The notes below the pieces were generated by a model that saw only the letters and a list, made by a program, of their open reading frames with translations, was not told the DNA's origin and ran no database searches. This document shows positions 9,724 through 20,905 of a stretch of 64,000 nt of DNA, in pieces (within the stretch, counting starts at the first letter, position 1; each line of letters opens with the position of its first letter). The position numbers and the translations under genes were made by a program. The stretch covers positions 1 through 64,000 of the forward strand of contig SWDT01000015.1 of the NCBI GenBank assembly GCA_009193035.1. Direction: 5' to 3'. The stretch comes from Halicephalobus mephisto. Lineage: Eukaryota > Nematoda > Chromadorea > Rhabditida > Panagrolaimidae.

Positions 9724-12700
9724 ATGTCGATGTTCCCAGATTCCAGCGGATTATGCGCCCCATCTATGGCTTCCCTGATCTTCCACCCACATGAGATGTC
9801 TTGGGAAAGATTCATTAAAGAACTTCAATGCAAGTTTATTCTGCAAGATATCAAGGAGGAAAAGAAGAAATTGGCTTGTCTGATAAACTGTTTAGAAGGA
9901 CCTGATCGTGAAATGGTACTTTCGAAATTTAAAACTTTGTTCGAGAATGACGATGTCACGACTTTCAATGATGTGAAACAGTTTCTTCAGTCTGTCTTTG
10001 CTTCCCGTCGCTCAAACCTCCGTGCGATGTATGATGCGTTCAATTGCCAGCAGAATGGCCGACCTTATATTGATTTTGTCCGGGATTTAGATCGCCTTCT
10101 GGGACTCATCACAGAAAGCAGAACGGTCACCACATTCACAGAGAGGATCAAGCAGTGCTTACTGGTCACAGGATTAGACGATGTTTCCCTCCGCCAATCA
10201 CTCTTAATGCTTGATGACCCATCAATTGAGGAACTCTCCCAGCGAATTATATCTTATGAACTGGCTCGCAAGGCCAACTCTGGCCTCCCCTCCGCTCCCA
10301 CGATGCCCTTGCCACAATCCGTGGACAGAATTCAGCATAAGTCATGGAATCAGAGGACGACCAAGCACAAGCCGACCCCACAAACTACAGAATCATCAAA
10401 ATGTCGAAGCTGTGGAAAACCTGGCCACAAACGCAGTGAATGCAGACATTTAAAGAGCACCTGCACCAGATGTCAACGACGAGGTCACATTGCTCCTGCT
10501 TGTGAATCTAGTTCCAAGCAGAAATCCAACGGCAAGTGTTCTACTATTTTCAGGACACACGTGCACAACACTCATGACGAGACTGCCATCTGCATCTCAA
10601 TGTCTATTAACGGAAGGGATTTACAATTTGAAGTGGATACAGGATCGCAGTACACTATCATCACGACTGATGAACACAGACGCATAGGAGCACCAAAGCT
10701 CTCCAAACACACTGTCCGTCTCATTGCCGCCAATGGCCAACCCTTACCGATTCAGGGAGAATGTTACGTTTGCATTCAATACAAGGACAAGGTCACCACA
10801 CTACCACTTCTAGTTTCCACTGCTCTTCCATCTGGCATACTCGGACGACACTGGCTTCAAGCACTGCCCATAGATCTAGACGAGCTGTTCCGCAGAACAA
10901 TTGCACTCAATGTTCGACAATTTAATAGTGACGCCTTCGAGAACATTCTTCGTACGTACAATGATGTTTTCTCTGACGAACTAGGACACTGTCAGAAATT
11001 CCAAGCACAGATCCATTTGGCTCCCAATGCCAAACCCAAAGCTTTTAAAGCCCGTTCAGTTCCCTTCGCCTACCGTCAAGGAATCAAGGATACTTTGGAC
11101 CGTTGGATTTCAGAAGGAATTGTAGAACCGGTGAAGACATCCAGCTGGGCAACTCCAATTGTTCCCGTCCCCAAACCAGACGGATCAATTCGAATTTGTT
11201 GCGATTTCAAAGTGACTCTGAACCCTCAAATATCCATTGACTCCCATCCACTGCCATCCATCGATGAACTCATGGACAAGTTACAACCTGGAAGAAGCTT
11301 TACAAAACTGGATCTTAAAGAAGCTTACCTACAACTGGAACTTGACAACTTTTCGAAGGAGCTGACCGTCATTACAACGCCTTTTGGACTTTTCCAATTT
11401 AACAGAATGCCATATGGCATAGCCTCAGCTCCAGCCATATTCCAACGGCTCATTGATCAGTTATTGACGGATTTACCTCATGCCGCAGCGTACTTGGATG
11501 ATATAGTGATCACAGGACCAACGGAAGCACAACACTTAGAGACGCTAAACAAGGTCTTGCAACGACTTAAAGACTATGGTTTAAAATGCAGACTAGAGAA
11601 ATGCGAGTTCTTTCGACCCGAAATTAAATATCTCGGTTATATCATATCTCATGAAGGAAAGAAGCCGGATCCAGACCGCACAAAAGCCATCCTGAAAATG
11701 CCAAAACCGTCAAATATACATGAAGTGGAAGCTTTCCTAGGAAAAGCCAACTATTACGGCCGGTTCCTCCCAGAATTATCGACTGTCGCTGAACCCCTGA
11801 ATGCCCTCAGACGTCAGAATACTGTGTTCAAATGGACGAAAGCATGTCAGAAAGCTTTTGATAAGATTAAGGAGCTCCTAGTCAGAGAAACTACTCTCGT
11901 GCATTTTGATCCGAAGAAACCCCTGATACTAGCAACGGATGCATCCGCATATGGAATCGGAGCAGTACTCTTACACAGATATCCTAATGGAGAAGAACGT
12001 CCACTCTTCCATGCTTCGAAGACTCTCACATCTACTGAACGCCGATATTCGCAAATCGAGAAAGAAGCCTTGTCTATCATATATGGAACTCAGAAATTCC
12101 AACAATTCTTGCTCGGTCGACAATTTGAACTTTACACTGATCATAAACCTCTACTTATGATTTTTAATCCTAACAAGTCCTTGCCTGCGACTTCACAAAG
12201 CCGTCTTCACAGGTGGGCTATCCGACTCATGGAATTCAGGTATACAATCCACTATAAACCGACGAAACAACATGGCAATGCTGATGGTCTTTCTCGCCTT
12301 CCCGCAGGTCCTGATCCTATGTTTGTTGATGAAGAATCACAACATGTCATGATGGTTCGAAACAATGTACTGGACATTCAGCCGTTAAATCAAAACATCA
12401 TCCGAGCAGAAACCAGGAATTCTGTAATTCTCAGAAAGGTGATGAAGTTCATTGAGGATAAATGGCCAAAGAGGATGAAGGATCCAGAACTCCGACCGTA
12501 TTTCCTCGTCCGCGAGCATCTCACTATTCATAACGATGTCATATTTTACAACGATCGTGTCATAGTCCCGAAGACTCTGCAGGGCCGAATGCTTCAATTA
12601 CTGCACCATGCTCATCTAGGAACGGAAAAGATGAAGATTTTAGCTCGTGAAAGCTGCTGGTGGCCGAAGATGAACATGGCAATTCAGGAACTGTCATCAT

Positions 12701-13647
12701 CATGTCAAGCTTGTTCACGGAACGCACCCATGCCCAAACCAAACAACGCACCATGGCCAGAACCTGAGCACGTCTGGGAGCGTATTCATGTTGACTTCCT
12801 AGGTCCCGTCTACGGAAAGAAATGGCTTATCGCAATCGACGCCAAATCTCGATTCGCCTTTGCAAGACCTGTCACCAGACTCAGCAGTGCTAAGGTAGTT
12901 ATTGATATTTTAGAATCTATAATTGATGTATTTGGACCACCAAACACAATTGTTAGTGACAATGGACCTCCATTTACCAGTGCCCAACTCCAGAAGTTCC
13001 TAGAGCAATATGATATTCAAGTCATTCAAACGCCCCCATATCATCCCGCCAGCAACGGAATGGCGGAAAGATTCGTAAGAACTTTTAAAGAACAGATGAA
13101 AAAGGAAGAACAAAGTGGAACTCCGCTTTATCAAGCCCTCCGGAATGTTCTTCGCACGTACAGATGGACTCCGCATTCCAGCACTGGTTGTCCCCCAGCT
13201 GATATGCTACTTCAGCGCCCTGTTCGAACTACTCTCCGTCGGCTCTCAGAGAAGCTCCGTGCTCGTAGGATCTCTAGCACTCCGAAGTTCTATCCTGGAC
13301 AACTCGTTTGGTTCACAATACCTGTCCTCAACAAGCGACCCACGTGGAGCTCAGGTATCATCCAAACAACACAAGGAAGCCGAATTTACACCATACTCAC
13401 TCCAGATGGTAATATAGTTCGCAGACATCAGAATCAAATTCGTCCACGTACCGCTTGTGAAGAACCAATCATGCCATTTCTTTGGAACGTTGATGCTGAT
13501 ACTCATCACGCCATTACTCCGCAACTTCCTGAACCTCCAACAGATGTACCTGAAAGCACGATGGATGTTTCAGATCCAAACACAACTCAAGTCACTCAAA
13601 GGCCGTCCCGTTTCAGACGTCAGCCGGACCGGTACATGCCATCTTAA
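9724..13647 (+). CDS. Gag-Pol polyprotein of Ty3/gypsy retrotransposon
   Basis: A single frame of 1,307 residues from the ATG at 9724. The frame is also open from a GTG at 9718 inside the primer-binding site. Order: Gag-like helical region (about 1-200); two CCHC zinc knuckles (CRSCGKPGHKRSEC near 226 and CTRCQRRGHIAPAC near 246); aspartic protease with DTG near 303 and GILGRHWL; reverse transcriptase with YLDDIVI near 589; RNase H starting LATDASAYG near 735; integrase with an HHCC zinc site (about 960-997) and DDE residues in HVDFLGP (near 1023), SDNGPPF (near 1077) and NGMAERF (near 1112). Gag and Pol are fused without a frameshift. All catalytic motifs are present, so the enzymes look intact. 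The PR-RT-RH-IN order is diagnostic of the Ty3/gypsy group. No envelope frame is seen. Confidence 0.93.
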   Translation: MSMFPDSSGLCAPSMASLIFHPHEMSWERFIKELQCKFILQDIKEEKKKLACLINCLEGPDREMVLSKFKTLFENDDVTTFNDVKQFLQSVFASRRSNLRAMYDAFNCQQNGRPYIDFVRDLDRLLGLITESRTVTTFTERIKQCLLVTGLDDVSLRQSLLMLDDPSIEELSQRIISYELARKANSGLPSAPTMPLPQSVDRIQHKSWNQRTTKHKPTPQTTESSKCRSCGKPGHKRSECRHLKSTCTRCQRRGHIAPACESSSKQKSNGKCSTIFRTHVHNTHDETAICISMSINGRDLQFEVDTGSQYTIITTDEHRRIGAPKLSKHTVRLIAANGQPLPIQGECYVCIQYKDKVTTLPLLVSTALPSGILGRHWLQALPIDLDELFRRTIALNVRQFNSDAFENILRTYNDVFSDELGHCQKFQAQIHLAPNAKPKAFKARSVPFAYRQGIKDTLDRWISEGIVEPVKTSSWATPIVPVPKPDGSIRICCDFKVTLNPQISIDSHPLPSIDELMDKLQPGRSFTKLDLKEAYLQLELDNFSKELTVITTPFGLFQFNRMPYGIASAPAIFQRLIDQLLTDLPHAAAYLDDIVITGPTEAQHLETLNKVLQRLKDYGLKCRLEKCEFFRPEIKYLGYIISHEGKKPDPDRTKAILKMPKPSNIHEVEAFLGKANYYGRFLPELSTVAEPLNALRRQNTVFKWTKACQKAFDKIKELLVRETTLVHFDPKKPLILATDASAYGIGAVLLHRYPNGEERPLFHASKTLTSTERRYSQIEKEALSIIYGTQKFQQFLLGRQFELYTDHKPLLMIFNPNKSLPATSQSRLHRWAIRLMEFRYTIHYKPTKQHGNADGLSRLPAGPDPMFVDEESQHVMMVRNNVLDIQPLNQNIIRAETRNSVILRKVMKFIEDKWPKRMKDPELRPYFLVREHLTIHNDVIFYNDRVIVPKTLQGRMLQLLHHAHLGTEKMKILARESCWWPKMNMAIQELSSSCQACSRNAPMPKPNNAPWPEPEHVWERIHVDFLGPVYGKKWLIAIDAKSRFAFARPVTRLSSAKVVIDILESIIDVFGPPNTIVSDNGPPFTSAQLQKFLEQYDIQVIQTPPYHPASNGMAERFVRTFKEQMKKEEQSGTPLYQALRNVLRTYRWTPHSSTGCPPADMLLQRPVRTTLRRLSEKLRARRISSTPKFYPGQLVWFTIPVLNKRPTWSSGIIQTTQGSRIYTILTPDGNIVRRHQNQIRPRTACEEPIMPFLWNVDADTHHAITPQLPEPPTDVPESTMDVSDPNTTQVTQRPSRFRRQPDRYMPS

Positions 13648-13656
13648 AGAAGGAGG

Positions 13657-13855
13657 TGTTCATGGACGTACGAGTGCGGCCATATTGCCTTTGAATAAAC
13701 AACCGTGATCCCGACACGAATGTTTGGGTCAACGGTTTTTCATATATGGAATTCCTTTTTCCTTTTTTTTCAGTTGTTGTGCTTTTTGCTCTTTATTATT
13801 TTCCTATTGTTGTAAGTTATAAACAATACAAGGTTGTTCCCTTGAAACTCAAACA
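13657..13855 (+). repeat. 3' LTR of Ty3/gypsy element (199 bp)
   Basis: Begins TGTTCATGG directly after the purine tract AAAGAAGGAGG and ends CTCAAACA. A TATA-like CTTTATTATTTT lies just before position 13811, which would place transcription start near the point where the 45-bp left LTR copy begins. ATTAT follows at 13856-13860. Confidence 0.75.
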
Positions 13856-13956
13856 ATTATATTCAGAATTTGTCTGTTAAGCTTCCGAAAATCTCTGAAT
13901 TGAACTTTTAACATCCCCTATATTTATCTCAAAGATTACAAAGATAACTACTGAAC

Positions 13957-14250
13957 TGATGATGTCGAATGATTAAGCAATATGGTCTTTCTCCAACTAC
14001 TTGGCTTTAATCCCTGTTTAGCACTTGGCAAATTAGAGCTTTGATTCGTTTTCTGTCTATAGAACTCTTTGACTTTCTCAACATTCTTCTCGATCTTGGA
14101 ATTTGTACTGAAACAGTAACCAAATGGAACTTGGGACTCTAATTTGTACGGGAAGATTAGGAACAATGGTAGTGTAGTAATAAGACGGTGATGAGGTGGT
14201 AGCTGTGATGATGAGTCAGTTTTGAAGCTCCGTGATCAAGTGGAGATTGT
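13957..14250 (-). CDS. Upstream exons of the interrupted minus-strand gene
   Basis: An exon at 14107-13957 lies between a CTGTTTCAG acceptor and a GTTCAG donor and encodes a lysine- and serine-rich stretch (contains EKVKEFYRQKTNQSSNLPS). It connects through a 42-nt intron (GTACAAATT..TTTCAG, 14149-14108) to an exon ending at 14150 that is open back to about 14250 and includes a hydrophobic LITTLPLFLIF segment. It ends in phase 0 and joins in frame to the exon at 9653-9309. The 5' end of the gene was not found. The donor is weak and the family unknown. Confidence 0.35.
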
Positions 14251-14259
14251 AGAATACTA

Positions 14260-15780
14260 CTGTGATAACTACTTCTATGGTTTATTCCTTGCATTTAGAT
14301 GCAAGACAAAGAGGAGGGAAAGTCCTCATCCGGGGTGGGTCAGACTCGAATCGATTCAGCAATGACTGTTCACAAAGAATGACTTTTCTGTGTCTTGATC
14401 GTGCTTCTTAAATGTTGGCTGACTGGGTGAAATTTTGGAGTTTTATTCAAGGCTATTGCGGTTCAATCTCATCATCTGTGTCTACAGAATACCAGATTTT
14501 GATCGCTAACTTTAAACAGCTTCAGTCAAGGTAAAATACATTTCAATCACCTTGTTTTTGTCAACAAAACAACTAATTCGCCAATTCCAGGACGGCAAAA
14601 ATCTGGGTTCTGGATTAAATAAACTTTTTAGAACATTTTTCGTAGGTTCTTGTGTAAGGGAGATTTTGCCATACAGGAATTTGTTGAAATTTGTCAGAAA
14701 ACTATAATTAACAAAGCATCAGATGAGTATGCTGAATAAAGAAAAGTGTCGTAACACAACTCAAACACTTTATATTATGAATCAGTTATAGTTGGGGGAA
14801 TTCGTTTATCCAAATTTCTTCCCTTGCATCCAAGAGTTTGATAATAGTTTCATAGCTTACTGAGTTATTCTGCAAATAACTTCACAGTTGTGTAGGAATT
14901 AGTTTCCACCATGATCTTCAGATCCTTGTTAACAGAAGTGGATCTTCAAGGACTTTATCTTGTTGCGAAACTCTTACTGAGGATGGAGTAGTATATTAGC
15001 TATCTGACTCTCGAGGAAATGCCTGGTTAATTCTCCTCATATTAGTTTCTGTATTACGCTTCAATCTGAACTGAAAAAGGGAAATCATCGGAAAGTCGCA
15101 TTTTTGCATCCTGACTCCCGGAGCTTGTAAAATCACGAGATCTGAAGAAATTAAAAACCAGTAAACAGATATATAGAGCAAGGTTTTCACATCATAATGA
15201 TACATATGACGTTATAATATTGTGTCTAATAAATCCATAAATGCAAAAAACCATTGAATGTTCCAAAAGACGACATTATTCTCTTAAAAATACAATTAAA
15301 TACTAATAAGTCTATTGAGAAAAGTTTTCGTCCCGAGAGGCTGTTAAAAGATTAGCAGTTCCTTTTGGAAAAAGTCCTACTGGTTGAAGCTTCATAGACT
15401 TTTTTAAAAGTCTGATTTTGAAAACGTTCAGAATACAAATGCCACATAACTAAGTTCTCAGTGACTTTAAAGTTGGAAGCAACATCTTACAAGAATTAGA
15501 TGATTACTGTAATTAATAGTTATTCTAATTAACTTTAAGGAAAATCCATAGGCATCACCCAAGTACTCCAGATGCCATAAGTGATAAAACTCATCTCCAA
15601 TTTTACTCCAATACGAAAAATTCCAATCTTTTTGATCATCATCTTTGTGAAATTATCTAAATCATCATTTTGAGAATATTCACTTATTTCCAAGAACCGT
15701 TCCTAAAAAAGTTATCATTATTGCACCCATTATCAGTTTTTATGCATTTTAATCGTTGTGCTCATTAACGCACTTTCAAT
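14260..15780. other. Intergenic, no supported gene
   Basis: AT-rich. A 69-codon minus frame at 14996-15205 contains acceptor-like TTTCTTCAG and CCCTTTTTCAG sites and could hide a small exon, but no gene could be assembled. Confidence 0.35.
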
Positions 15781-15784
15781 CATC

Positions 15785-15834
15785 CATATAAAAGTCGTCG
15801 ATAAAATTCATTCTCAACTTGTTGTTCAGAGCAA
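15785..15834 (+). promoter_or_regulatory. TATA-like box and trans-splice-type acceptor of CUB-like gene
   Basis: CATATAAAAG at about 15784 is followed about 45 nt later by TTGTTCAG, 5 nt before the ATG at 15835. In nematodes such an acceptor without an upstream donor is usually an SL trans-splice site. Confidence 0.5.
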
Positions 15835-18362
15835 ATGAAACTACTTATCTTTCTGTTTTGTTTCTTCGTTACAGTATCCTCAACTCTGCTTCAGGAGATA
15901 GGAAAGTGTAATGCCACCACCACTTTGTATTACCTGAATCCGGGGGATATGCTTTTCGTAGAATCCCCGGATTTCCCGAAATCTATAACCAATCAACATG
16001 GAAACGACATCCAGTGCAGCATGACAGTGATTAGAAAAGATCGACAAGCAAAGGGATTACGATTTATTTTCACCAATGGATACACGAGCAAATTCAAATT
16101 TGCGACGAGTGATGGAATATCCAATCTGCCCTTCGAGTAAGTCAAAAATACTTGATTTCGGAAAATAAGTAGCTTTAAAAAGTACTTCGGATATCTGATA
16201 TTAAATGAATTTAAACTTTTCATCTTTTTTAAATTAACATCTCAAAAACTTGTCCAATTACACAGATATTTAAAAAATCCAAAGTTAAAATCACTGTAAC
16301 TCGACTGATATTTATGGATTTTCATATACTTTTTTAGTAGATTCAAAGAAATCCCTTGTTTCTCGTGAAATATAACGAAATTAAGTGATTTCCCCCTTGT
16401 AAGAAGCGTAATATTAAATTTTCGATATTCTCTTCCAAAGCTCATGTTTATGAGGGAAATAAAACGTTTTTTAGATACTGGAAATTAATCTTTGATTTTA
16501 TAGACATTTAATTATAAGTAAAACAGTAAGGTTACCTGAGTGTGGTAAAAGAGTTAAAAACTACTGTAACTACTATTGAATAAATGTTTGTGTCTTCAGG
16601 ATTATAGAGGACTAATAATCAATCACTTAAAAATTCATTAATAATGTTTTAGCTCCTACGACTCGACCACAGATGTTGCCTTTTTTGATGCTGTGAACAA
16701 AAACTCCTTCGTTTACAGTTACAACGCCGGAAGCGGAGTGGACAAATGGTCAGCTTTCCAAGGATTAATCTACGCCCCTCCCGTTGACGAACCAGCCTCA
16801 AACTGCTGGATGGACAACATGAATATCACTCTTCTGAATAACCAAAGAAGTCTGCCGTTGCTGTCTCTCGATGGACCTAATTCTAAGAGCTGCAGTTGGA
16901 CCATCAGTGTCCCTGAGGGCATCGACCTAAAGATCACTGTTCCAGCCATGCAAGGAAATCAACTACGGGTTTATCCTGATGGAGGAGACTTCATCAACCT
17001 GAGGGAAAAGGAAGTACAGTACATGAGTGGGAAGAGCTTCAAAATCGTTTACTTGCCTGATGGAACAGGTGTGAGTGGACGCGTGGGAGCCCTGGCTCTG
17101 GTCAGTGCCATCAAACAAGCCAATCCAGTAGTTACTGATGTCTTAGGAAAAGAAATCGAACTAGACGATAACCATTCTGTTATTTCCTTTTTTGATGGAA
17201 ACACTGGATATGAAAACAATCACGTAGGAGTATTCTGACTTTACAAATCAGCAATAATAACTTTAGCGTTACACTTTCCCGATTGCTCCCAAGTCGGGAT
17301 ATGCCATCGCCCTTCAGTCCAATAAGCCGTTTTTGGAGTACATTGCTGACAGAATCGCAGTCTTCGACCGCACTGGAAGTAATTATCCTATGCTAGATGA
17401 GAAATACCACTTATTGGAAACTCCAAAAAATGTAATTTTGGACTTTCGAACAGACGAAACGATCACCGGAGCCGGATTCGTTGTCACTAAGACTTTTATA
17501 GGTAAATTTGTATTAAAAAACAATTTAAAGAATTGTTGGAAAACCAGTAATCGGGAAATGGATCAAGCATCGTTCATGTTGAGACCATTGCTTCAAATTT
17601 ACTTTGAAAAAATGAAGATCAAAAAGATCATTAAAAAGAGAGATATGGGTCGTACCATGAGCATTGCTTAAGAAATCAACAACCAAGATCCAAGTTGAGT
17701 GGTGAAAACTAAATTCAGCATTCTTCATATCAAGACTATTATCAACATGGTCCATCATTACAGGATATCACTACTAATTAACAATCTTAATCTCATATTC
17801 AGTTTATATTCCTCTAAAGTTCCATTTTTCAGAATGTACTTGTGCTCCCTCAACCCTCATACTCCCCTGCCAAGGCTCTGCAGCTCTTCCTTTGATGAAC
17901 AATGACAATGAAATCTTCACTTACTGTAGTAACATGAATTGTGACTACAATATAGTTGGGAATCCCAACTGTCTAAATTCTGACTTCAAATTGAAAGTCA
18001 GTGGAAACCTCAGACAGGCGAGTGAAGACAGCTTCATTGTGACTGTTGGTGATAACGTCGTCGTTAACGGAACTAATATGAACTATAATATCGACTATGA
18101 AGGCCACATCAACTCCGGTCAGAGGATAACTGTAAGTCTGAAATCTGCAAGTGTCACGAAACCTCTATATGATGCCCCATTTGTGAATGTCATTGTCGGA
18201 AGACCAGAAGCATTCACAACTTCTACAACAACAACCAAGGTATTTTCAATGGGGACTTTCTCAACCAGTATGCCTCGCTCAGCTAACTCATCTCCAACAA
18301 TAGCTCCATTGTCGCACCATCGCATGAATCAAGAGATAAATAAATTGCTGCACGGCCAATAA
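15835..18362 (+). CDS. Secreted CUB-like domain protein
   Basis: Four exons (15835-16136, 16653-17223, 17267-17501, 17833-18362) join in frame and give 545 residues. The start has a signal peptide (KLLIFLFCFFVTVSS). The N-terminal half has the features of the nematode CUB-like domain: a YYLNPGDMLFVESPDFPKS segment, paired cysteines, then a beta-rich body with FFDA and SAFQGLIYAPP. A second cysteine-bounded unit follows (NCWMDN, SCSWTISVPEG). Exon 4 carries a further cysteine-rich beta region (CTCAPSTLILPCQG) and ends in a Ser/Thr-rich tail. CUB-like proteins in C. elegans are extracellular, often intestinal and induced by pathogens or insulin signalling; whether that holds here is inference. 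The introns are 516, 43 and 331 nt, and phases agree at every junction. Confidence 0.85.
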
Positions 18363-19426
18363 CAACCCCTTACTGGATCCATCCTCCAAACACTGGCAAC
18401 ATGGATGATGTTAGCAGACAGAACGCCAAATGACAACTTTTAAATTAATCAATTCAATAACTATTTTATTGCTTTTAATCTTAAGTGCTTTTTCCATATT
18501 TCTCCTTCTAAAAGATCAACTGAGATAAACTTAATTAATACAATTCCAGCAGGACATTTTTCGGTAGATCTTTGTGAGAGTTTTAAAAGGTTATACAATC
18601 AACTCTTTATTTTCTCGCGAATAATCTGCTAGTAATTTCTTCTTCTTTCTTTTAACTTCAAAATTTCTAAACAGGGAAGAATGGTGGGGACAGTAAAAAT
18701 GTCCGAGGAGAGTTTCCATCTGTCAAACGTTTTTCAACCATTGACAAAAATCGTGTATTATGTGAGTTTGTCAAGTTTCTTAATTCCATTAAAGAGCAAA
18801 TTACACCCTTAAATCTATGTCAATATTATTCTTCAAACAAACAGTTGAAAATCATTTAATTTTCTGTATAGAATTTAGAACATTTGTTAAATCTGTCCGT
18901 TTTTTCCACGTATACAATAATTTGTTTTCTTCATTTGGCAGTAGATATTTTGCAACCCTGAAAAGAAAGTTAAAAATTTACGCACAGTAAATGTATCTTA
19001 TTCACTAAGCTATGTCCATGTTTCTCAATATAATGTAATTTTGAGGCGATGAAAAAGTCTACATTTGATTCTCACATAGGACAAGAATAATTTAAACAAT
19101 CATCTTTAATTTCATACAAATCCTGAATTAGAAGTCAACTTCGATGAAATTAGATTTTTTGCATCCAAAAATAGACTCACAAGAAATCCATCATGTTTGA
19201 ACCAACAAATGTAATTTAACAGTGCTTAGCATTGTTTCTCAACAAAGAATCATACCAATAACAAGGTTTCATTGAAGTTAAATTTCAAATATGAAATTAC
19301 AAACTGAGTACTCTGTAAAAGATTATTTAAAAATCAATAGAGGTAATCATTAGTATTTATTAAATATTAATGCATCTCAGCGTGAATCAAAGTAAATAAT
19401 GAGCTTTTTTGATTTAGTGTAAGTAA
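18363..19426. other. Intergenic, AT-rich
   Basis: Convergent 3' ends of the CUB-like gene and the first PLA2-like gene. No additional gene, hairpin or repeat recognised. Confidence 0.4.
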
Positions 19427-19892
19427 CTAACACCTTCCTTTTTTAGTGCATTTTCGGCAACTTCGAAAGTGTGCCACTTTACCAAAAGCTCGAACGGCAA
19501 AATCGAAATGTTTAGCTATCTATAACTAATTTAATTATTGTAGAAACAAATAAAAATTTCTAACCGCTTTGCATTTCCGACTGCTGCATGCAACTTGTTT
19601 CAAACATTTATCGAATTGAGCATCACATTCCGATCGTTTTTGGTTACAGTGTCCATAGCAAGAATCATGAATTATGCAACAAGAATCGAATATTTCTTAA
19701 AAATCAAGTACGTCAAAGTATTTATTCTACAAAAAACATACCTTTTTGACTTTTACTAAAACCAAAACTCGTTATTTTATTAGCTAATACATTGTCAATT
19801 TTCAAGACTCCACATCGAAAGCCATCTGTGTGTTCGAATAAATTAAGAAATAATACCAAAGAGATGAGAACTTTTAATACTATATTCTTCAT
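19427..19892 (-). CDS. Small secreted phospholipase A2-like protein (gene 1)
   Basis: Three exons on the minus strand (19892-19742, 19695-19565, 19519-19427) give 124 residues. The introns are 45-46 nt and phases match. The start is a signal peptide (VLKVLISLVLFLNLF). Exon 2 opens with the PLA2 active-site signature FDSCCIIHDSCYGHC, in which the CC-x2-HD-x-CY arrangement supplies the catalytic histidine and neighbouring aspartate, followed by regularly spaced cysteines (RSECDAQFDKCLKQVACSS). The calcium-binding loop normally seen before this helix (XCGXG type) is reduced to a single RCG near residue 26, so the enzyme may be calcium-independent or inactive. C. elegans has a family of comparable short PLA2-like proteins. 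It lies 1 kb from, and parallel to, the second PLA2-like gene. Confidence 0.8.
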
Positions 19893-20905
19893 TTTTTCGG
19901 AGTACTTGATTTGATACGTGTTTTCAGTTATGTAATGTCTGTTTATAGTAGAACGTTAATCATCAATCATGCAGCAGTCATAAAAATACAACAAAGTTGT
20001 TTCATAATCATGCAAAAACTTTCTATCAATTTTTTCAGCACTTTTTTGCAAATTTGTAAGGTTTATGTGGAAAAATGATCACCACAGTCACATTTTGAGA
20101 TCACTATCTTGTAAGAAATTCCGATGGCTATGTTAAAACTTTAACTCAAGACTTTGAATTCAGTTCTTGTTAGATAGCAGTACAAGTCAACAAATAATTT
20201 TAGATTCTCCTACAGCAGGTTGTTGTCGAAAAGATCATTCTTCATTTACAAAGTTGATGTTGTAGTAATAAAATCTGCTCTATGACACTTTGAAGAGTTT
20301 TCCAAGGAACTTTATAAATCCTTCATTCCTTTAATTTTAATTTCAACTTTAACAATCACTTTACATAACTTTCAAGTTTCTGGAACTAAAATTATGGCTA
20401 GTGGCAGATTCAAACAAAAGATATCTATAATAAATTAATCTTACAAATAGATTCCGAATCTGCATCCGAAATTACAAGTTGACTTTCAAAATTCAGATGC
20501 ATGAATCTCTAATGTCAATTCATGAGATTTCAAATCTATTGAACAAAATTTCTTCAATATAGTTTTCTTTTTAGTGATATTTTATTCTCGAGACTTGGGG
20601 AAATAAACTTTTGAAATCCTGCTCTACGATGAATCCACAAGTTTACTAAAGTTTTCCATATAAAACAATAACAACACAGACGACGGAATATTAATTTATA
20701 TCAAGAGAAACAACAGTTACGATAAAATAATCCGGGAAAAAACATTTCAAGAAGCACTACTCATTTAATTATTTGGTATGCTGTTTAGGAAAGAGATATG
20801 TATGGTTTACTGTAAGTGAAATGAAGTGAAGTGGAGTGAATTAAGGTGGTATCTTGTTCCGTTAAGGAGTTGTTTTGGTATTAATAAAAACTGTTCATGC
20901 TATTT
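19893..20905. other. Intergenic between the two PLA2-like genes
   Basis: No gene seen. A purine-rich run of GAAGTGAAATGAAGTGAAGTGGAGTG type (about 20815-20842) is a short degenerate minisatellite. Confidence 0.4.

Larger units (their letters stand above)
9673..13855 (+). mobile_element. Ty3/gypsy LTR retrotransposon
   Basis: Layout: short left LTR piece (9673-9717), primer-binding site beginning TGGCGATGTCGA right after it, one uninterrupted gag-pol frame, polypurine tract AAAGAAGGAGG (about 13646-13656), and a 199-bp right LTR (13657-13855, TG..CA). The coding frame has no stop or frameshift, so the insertion is young. The left LTR lacks the U3-like first 154 bp, leaving no promoter of its own at the left end. 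Confidence 0.9.
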
